From Cyprinodon diabolis (taxonomy: Eukaryota; Chordata; Actinopteri; Cyprinodontiformes; Cyprinodontidae), in NCBI GenBank assembly GCA_030533445.1, contig CM060080.1:18863377-18927376 (forward strand): a stretch of 64,000 bases of DNA, written 5' to 3'. Made by a program: the position numbers and the translations under genes. The notes beneath the pieces were generated by a model. It made no database searches and was not told the DNA's origin. It was given only the letters and a program-made list of their open reading frames with translations. This document shows positions 58,672 to 64,000 of the stretch, piece after piece. Within the stretch, counting starts at the first letter, position 1; each line of letters starts with the position of its first letter.

Positions 58672-60072
58672 TGCTAAGGAAAAATGATTATTTTTAGTTT
58701 TTAATACAGTTAATCTTATGGCATGTGTAAAAGGTATGTTGAACACTCTCATTTTGAACATATTTCTTAATTTTGAACAAGTTTGTGTTAATGATTTAAA
58801 ACTAAACGATTGATGGGTAAGTATTCAAAGTACAGGAAGGAAAATGTAGATCACAGGGGATCTCGCAATGAGGCTCCTATTGTTTATCAGAGAGGACAGG
58901 AGGCCATAAAATGAGTATCTCCTGGAGGGCAGCATCATTTGAGCCTCGAGGAGAGAAGTCTGCTTGGTTCACACAAGATCAAAAGTCTTCCAGAACTAAC
59001 ATCTGGGATGGTGTAAAACTGAATACAACGTAGAATGTTAAAACACTAACATTTAGTTTTTAAGACATTTTTTCTAAGTACTAATAGCATGTTTTTTAAA
59101 TGAAAATTGTATTATCTAATTTTAGAATTAACTAGTTTAGTAGATGATGAACATATTTGAAAATTGTACTATCTGTGACAATATCAGAATCAAATGGAAA
59201 TTGTTTGAATGAAAATGTTTTGTTTAGTATTAGAAAATTGCTCAGGATCTATGCTAAATGGGGTTTTGGAAAATGTGTTAGCTTGTATACTTAGGATTGA
59301 ATATTATGTTTCATAGGTTAGAAAAAGGAATTGTACCTCGTGTTCTGTTGATTCTGTGTGTTATTTTTGGTTTAAGGCAGGACTCAATCTTGTGCAGAAG
59401 AGCAAAACTGGGTTTGTGAAGATATCCTTTCCTTGAACCAAATTACTGAATTTAAGTTTGTTCCTGAGAATTTATGTAAGGAGAGATAGCAGGAGAGGCT
59501 CCGGATTCCACAGCTATCTGTGAAATCTTATCTTATGTTTTCCTTAGCCAGATGACCTTAGAATCCTGGAGGCCAGGACAAGCTCTCCGCTCTTTTTGTG
59601 AAAGGAGCAAATGGCCTTTGACTTTTGCCGTAAATTAGGGGAAGTTCTAAGTTTTTCTGAGTGTCCAAGGTAGTTTCCAATTGGTCAAGCGGAGGGACGC
59701 CTTAACTGAATATACTAAAAGGAAAGACACACCTACATTATAAAAGTTCGTGCACACGAGTAATAATTCAGATAGCTGCCACTATTTTGGCCTTTTTTGC
59801 ACCAGCTCTCTCCAAAGACGCATCTTTGCCTTTCTTTTCTATTTTCTTTACCTCAGGTAATTGAATGTATGTTTCTGTTGTTCTGCAGTTTTGTTGTTAA
59901 TTCATAAGCTGTTTCTTGTTGGATTAAATTCTGTGATTCTGTGACGTCCACACGCATTGTTGGTTTCCTTGTGGCCACACGCGGCTTGCCGGGAGGGCCT
60001 GGGATCCAAAGGAAGAGAGAGAGCCAAACTTTTTCCAAAGTTAACTATTTTAGAATATTTTCTACCTTAACA
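58672..60072 (+). mobile_element. Solo LTR A, long form
   Basis: The unit starts TGCTAAGGAAAAAT and ends TTCTACCTTAACA, an inverted TG...CA pair, between perfect 4-bp direct repeats ATGT (58,668-58,671 and 60,073-60,076). It aligns with LTR B (61,774-62,522) at both ends, but carries 631 extra bases (58,788-59,418) bounded by the 7-bp direct repeat GTTTGTG. Signals include an ATTATAAAAG TATA box near 59,737 and a GGATTAAATTC polyadenylation-like site near 59,920. A 4-bp duplication fits gammaretrovirus-like endogenous retroviruses or some Gypsy elements. No internal viral genes are present. Confidence 0.8.
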
Positions 60073-60076
60073 ATGT

Positions 60077-61027
60077 ACATGTAAGAAATTAACAATGTTT
60101 TGAAAAGGTGGATTCTTTGAACATTTAGATTCCTAGAGGGACTTTTAGACACAACTTCAGGTGATCTTTGATGGAAAGTCATGGGATCTTATTACTCTTT
60201 TCTGCAATAATAACTTTTTTACAGCAAAGTTCATCCTTGAATACAGTATTTATATAATGTCATGAGGCAGAGCTGTGCTCACTTCAATTTTGTGAGGTAT
60301 ACAGTGGCCTTATTAAAATGAGTGTTAGTCAAAGCAGTAATATGAAGAAGTTTATGCCCAACACTAACATTACAGTACTCACACTTACACCCCTGTGACA
60401 CAGTGAACATGTGAAAGGAAATGGATCATATGCAAAAGTAAGTATTCCCAGTGCAATATATGGGGGTTGATTTGGCATAAAAAGTAGTCCGTTTTGATGG
60501 GAAGATACAGGGTAATCTTGGTAAAGACAGCAAAGGAGTTTGTTCTAGGTTAATCTTCTAGTAAGCAACCCAAAGTATTGATTCAAAGTCACAATAGAAT
60601 GGTTTAATTCGAAATATATTCATGCGTAAATGGATTAGTCAAAGTCCACATTTTAATCTAGTTTAGAGGCACAGCTCTTCATTCAAAACGGCTGTTCTTA
60701 TGATCAGTTTGGCCTCCTGAATGTTCAAAGTTAATGGGGCCCCGATGTACAAATGCACTGCAAATACATAAATATGCAGCACACAAAAAAATTTACTAGC
60801 AAACACACACACACACAAAGCTACAGGAAAATTAAAATGAGACTAACACACAAAACCCATGAAAAGGAAAATACTGCACAAGATAAATGTTGTAGTCAGG
60901 GAAAATAGAGACCCGCAGAGAGCAAAGCATTGCAAATACAAAACTCTTGCCAACACAAAAAAACACTCTCATAAAAAAATTGATCCAAATAGTGACAACT
61001 ACAAAATAAGGGAATAAGGCTTAAATT
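60077..61027. other. Unique DNA, no gene seen
   Basis: A short CA run lies near 60,801-60,816. No gene or other repeat is recognised. Confidence 0.55.
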
Positions 61028-61102
61028 CTTTAAGGCAGCGGTCCCCAGCCTTTTTTGCACCACGGACCGCTATATGTCAGAGAATATCTTCACGGACCGA
61101 CC

Positions 61103-61136
61103 GGGTGTGTGGGTTGGTGGGGGTGGGGAAGGGGGG
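61103..61136 (+). other. G-quadruplex-prone tract
   Basis: At least five G runs of three or more lie within 34 bases (GGG, GGG, GGGGG, GGGG, GGGGGG) with short loops. It lies in the left subterminal region of the outer hAT. Confidence 0.75.
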
Positions 61137-61466
61137 TAAATATGATCAAGTAAAATGATACGACTGGCATAAAATCAAATACAAACAGCATAAAAATAAA
61201 ACAACAAGCCGGTCCCATCTAGGCGTAATCGGAGAAAATGACACATGAAGTGTGCTCCTGATGTCCAGTCTGCTCCGTAGCTTTGTTTTGGTCGCTGTAA
61301 CCGACGAAAATCCCGCTTCACAAAGATAGGCTGTTATAGATAGGATGCGCCTTGAACTGAATTAACCTGTGTCAAGAGGCACAGATGCACCGACTGATGT
61401 AATTGGGAGAGAATACCGCAATTTTTTATATTTCAAAATAAAACATCACTCAGACTCTGATCGTCG

Positions 61467-61505
<39 letters not shown>

Positions 61506-61773
61506 TCGGTTTGACTGTCTCGGTTCGCGTGTTTTTCGTTCGGTTCATGCGCTGCTCCTTTTTCTCATAGGGGAAGCGTTTACACTCCAGAGCAGAAGGT
61601 GGCAGTACTGCGACCAAAGACAACCACCAGTAGTAAACAAGAAGAAGAAGAAGAAGCGAAGCAGCGTAGCCGGGTGTAGCAGAAAAAAATCAGTTGTTGT
61701 GGAGAATTATGAGGGTATGGTGCGTGGGAAAGAACAGGCGTTGGAAGACGCGCCAGCAGCACTTTATAGGTCT

Positions 61774-62522
61774 TGTTAAAGAAAAATTATTATTTTTAGT
61801 TTTTAATACAGTTAATCTTATGGCATGTGTAAAAGGTATGTTAAGCACTCTCATTTTGATCATATTTCTTAATTTTGAACAAGTTTGTGAAGATAACCTT
61901 TCCTTGAACCAAATTACTGAATTTAAGTTTGTTCCTGAGAATTTATGGTGAGGCCCCCGCATTCCACAGCTGTCTGTGAAAGCTTATCTTGGCCAGATGA
62001 CCCTAAGAATTCTAGAGGCCAAGATTAGCTTTCCGCTTTTTCTTGTTAAAACAAAGAAGCAAATGACCCCAGATGTTTGCCGTAAATTAGGGGAAGCTCT
62101 AAGTTTTTCTGAGTGTCCAAGATAGCTCCTGGTTGGAGGAGCAAAAGCCAGCCTTATTTGAATAAATTAAATACAAGAGGATAAAACTTTCTACACAGAA
62201 GTAACAAAATAGATTTGCTCTTGCAACTCTCCAAAGATGTCTTTGGACGTCTTTGCTTTCTTTCCTTCTCTCCATTTATGTCAGGTAATTGAATGTATGT
62301 CTCCGTTGTTCTGCAGTTTCTGGTGTAAGTTTGTCCATTGTCTTATTTCTAAGTTTGTGCATTGTCTTATATTGGATTAAACTCTGTAATTCTGTGACAT
62401 CAACACGCAATGCTGGTTTTCCTTGTGGCCACACGCAGCTCGCCGAGAGGAACCTGGGAAAGGAAGAGAGAAGCCAACCTTTTTCCAAAGTTAACTATTT
62501 TAGAATATTTTCTTCCTTAACA
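61774..62522 (+). mobile_element. Solo LTR B, short form
   Basis: The 749-bp unit starts TGTTAAAGAAAAATT and ends TTCTTCCTTAACA, between perfect 4-bp duplications GTCT (61,770-61,773 and 62,523-62,526). It matches LTR A along its length in the same orientation, but lacks the 631-bp middle segment and keeps one GTTTGTG at 61,883-61,889. It interrupts the coding exon of the nested hAT. Internal retroviral genes are absent. Because both LTRs have their own duplications, they are two separate insertions and not the two ends of one provirus. Confidence 0.9.
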
Positions 62523-62781
62523 GTCTGCTGTATGGGACAACTTTGCATTTAGAGTGACCTACGATGACGGCACAAAGAAAGTTGTGGCTAAAAGTGCAAC
62601 AGTGTGCAAGCATTGTGCAACACGTTTTGTTTATGCTAACAGCAACACGACCAACATGTCATTGCAACCCCCGAAATCCCACATACTCCGTCAGTGCTCC
62701 GCTCCGCTTCGTCCCGCTGCGCACCAGACCACCTGCACAAAGCAAAGCCTACAGCCTCCACTGAGGCTGTGTCCGCTCTGA
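62523..62781 (+). pseudogene. hAT transposase N-terminal BED finger, interrupted
   Basis: After the LTR the frame reads SAVWDNFAFRVTYDD, then AKSATVCKHCATRFVYANSN. The Trp-x2-Phe aromatic pair, the Cys-x2-Cys pair and the following Asn-Thr-Thr-Asn are BED-finger features; the expected His pair is garbled by a frameshift near 62,660. The exon's 5' part lies before the LTR (about 61,709-61,773). The RNase-H catalytic domain is not found downstream. Confidence 0.7.
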
Positions 62782-63156
62782 GTTCCTTGGAGATCGTAGA
62801 GGGCATGCGCAAGATGATTGAATTCAAAGCAGCAAAACATGTGGAAATGATCCAGGGTTTCCGCGGATCATTAAAAATAATTACAATTCATTAATTTTTT
62901 TGGATTTTTTTTCATTAATTTCATAGTTTTTTATTTTTCATAAATTTTTATTATTTTTTTTATTTTTCGGTGTAACAATAAACATATACCGAACCGAACC
63001 AAAAACCGTGAACCGAACCGAACCGTGGATTTTGGTGAACCGTTCCACCCCTAATATATATATATATACACACTTTTTTCTGTGCAGCCCGGTACCAAAT
63101 GACCGACGGACCAGTACCGGTCCGTGGCCCGGTGGTTGGGGACCGCTGCTTTAAGG

Positions 63157-64000
63157 CCTCTTGCTCTGTTACAATCTTTAATTATATTCATATAATAAAT
63201 AATATCTATTATATTTAAATCTTTAAATATATTTGCTTGTGTCTAAGTGTTTATGTTTAGGCTAAAGTTGATAATAGAATTGTAGCCTATTAAATAAAGC
63301 TAAAAAATTTTATTTAACAAAACATTTTTCAATCAATTTCTCTCTGTAACCCTTTTTATTATACTATATTTTATTATAATTACTACCCAACATAGATGTT
63401 GCCTGAAAAATATGAAACTAAACAGGGTAAAAAAGGCAACTCTACACAAGAGGAAGTCTTCATGGCCAGGCTGATCAAAGCAAACCAAGCTTTCTGATGC
63501 TGCCAGCAGCAATAAACGGAAGCCAGCTAGACAGAGACGTTCATATGTGCCGATAGGAAGATGACGCCAGGCATCGAGGCCAATTGGGAACAAAGACTGT
63601 AGAGGACAGAGGCTCCTCACCTTGTCTGTCTGTCTAAGGGAAGCTGACAACAACCGACTCACCTGACTTGGTTGCGGTGTCATTTGAAAAACTTAGGTCA
63701 TCCTCGGCTACCCAAGAAAAGCTCCAGTACCCTCGGGGAATCCCACCAGTGCTCCTGCTGTCGACAGATTCACCTGCAGTGACAGAAAATTTAACTGTCA
63801 GATTGCAACGTAAGAGAAAGAAAGAAAATGCAATATCAATGATAGGAAATTATTAGCAAGCAAAAAGCACAGCAGACTTCTAATCTAGCTGTAAGAAATC
63901 AAGACAATCTAGCAAAAATAGTCATTTTGGCCAAGTCTCTTCCAGTGCATATAATACTCAATCCCAATAGTACTACCGCTGCAGATTAATTTCTGCACAC
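63157..64000. other. Unique DNA ending in a GC-richer island
   Basis: 63,430-63,810 is markedly less AT-rich than its surroundings and open on both strands. The best exon candidate within it is listed separately. No promoter or repeat is recognised. Confidence 0.45.
63639..63809 (+). CDS. Candidate 57-codon coding exon, function unknown
   Basis: A pyrimidine-rich acceptor (CCTTGTCTGTCTGTCTAAG) precedes 171 open bases that end at a donor, TTGCAAC|GTAAGA. Both junctions would be phase 1, a symmetric arrangement common for extracellular modules. The translation includes DLVAVSFEKLRSSSATQEKL and later DSPAVTENLTVRL, with one N-glycosylation sequon. No family is recognised, and no partner exon is visible. 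The frame also runs on past the donor to a stop at 63,854, so a chance frame is possible. Confidence 0.2.

Larger units (their letters stand above)
61473..63053 (+). mobile_element. Nested hAT with GGTTCGG-type ends
   Basis: The right end reads GAACCGAACCGAACCGTGG and then GGTGAACCGTTCCACCCCTA, a familiar hAT terminus. The left side shows the inverted inner part (CGTTCGGTTTGACTGTCTCG, GTTCGGTTCATGCG), but its outermost bases are replaced by a TA array (61,473-61,501). A TA run also follows the right end (63,054-63,068), so insertion into a TA-rich site is likely. It carries a BED-finger coding exon that is split by LTR B. A short AAG repeat lies at 61,633-61,652. Confidence 0.7.
61036..63148. 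mobile_element. Outer hAT element (host of a nested hAT and LTR)
   Basis: The termini are CAGCGGTCCCCAGCC and, inverted, GGTTGGGGACCGCTG, followed inward by 'tttttgcaccacggaccg' and 'accggtccgtggcccggt'. Perfect 8-bp duplications CTTTAAGG flank it (61,028-61,035 and 63,149-63,156). This is a well-known vertebrate hAT end type. Its own sequence covers only about 61,036-61,472 and 63,069-63,148. The rest is later insertion. No transposase of this element remains. Confidence 0.9.

Noticed and set aside
58672..62522. The two similar LTRs considered as the two ends of one provirus
   Set aside because: Each has its own distinct 4-bp duplication (ATGT and GTCT), and the sequence between them has no retroviral genes and includes the start of an unrelated hAT.

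Overview
The window looks like euchromatic, gene-poor DNA from a ray-finned fish, most likely a percomorph teleost. It is AT-rich, with no operon structure and no long open frame. It is dense in repeat types familiar from teleosts: tRNA-derived SINEs with a GATG tail, RTE-like and L2/CR1-like LINE remnants, many hAT elements with 8-bp target duplications, TTAA-flanked MITEs, solo LTRs, and TA, CA and GATG microsatellites. I find no complete host protein-coding gene and no RNA gene. The window is either intergenic or inside very large introns.

Layout. 1-10.4 kb: mostly unique sequence with one MITE, one LINE tail and two SINEs. 10.5-11.4 kb: a 528-bp element with 68-bp inverted ends and a perfect 9-bp target duplication that carries the start of a RecQ-type helicase coding sequence. 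A second, diverged RecQ P-loop fragment lies 0.2 kb away on the other strand. 12.6-18.8 kb: a TE cluster with two hAT elements, SINEs and MITEs. The larger hAT holds a possible nested LTR and a CpG-rich block with ZNF143-like and YY1-like sites. 19.6-22.2 kb: a solo LTR, a TA array and a long-TIR element. 24.7-29.6 kb: LINE and hAT BED-finger remnants. 29.6-39.4 kb: mostly unique DNA with a perfect 46-bp palindrome at 34,090. 39.7-40.5 kb: a fold-back TTAA element. 44.4-45.0 kb: a second copy of the long-TIR element, inverted. 47.4-48.4 kb: a broken RTE-like reverse transcriptase. 50.4-50.9 kb: a solo LTR. 53.7-54.1 kb: the best-preserved TTAA MITE. 58.7-63.1 kb: two solo LTRs of one family, the second inside a hAT that itself sits inside another hAT.

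Nothing here works together as a pathway. The story is layered insertion: target duplications give the order of events, and two elements carry pieces that look like host sequence (a helicase first exon and a housekeeping-type promoter). Two exon-like stretches (41,439-41,597 minus, 63,639-63,809 plus) and several repeat-free blocks are offered as weak candidates for host coding or regulatory sequence. Names of repeat families rest on remembered family features and hallmark termini, not on a database search.
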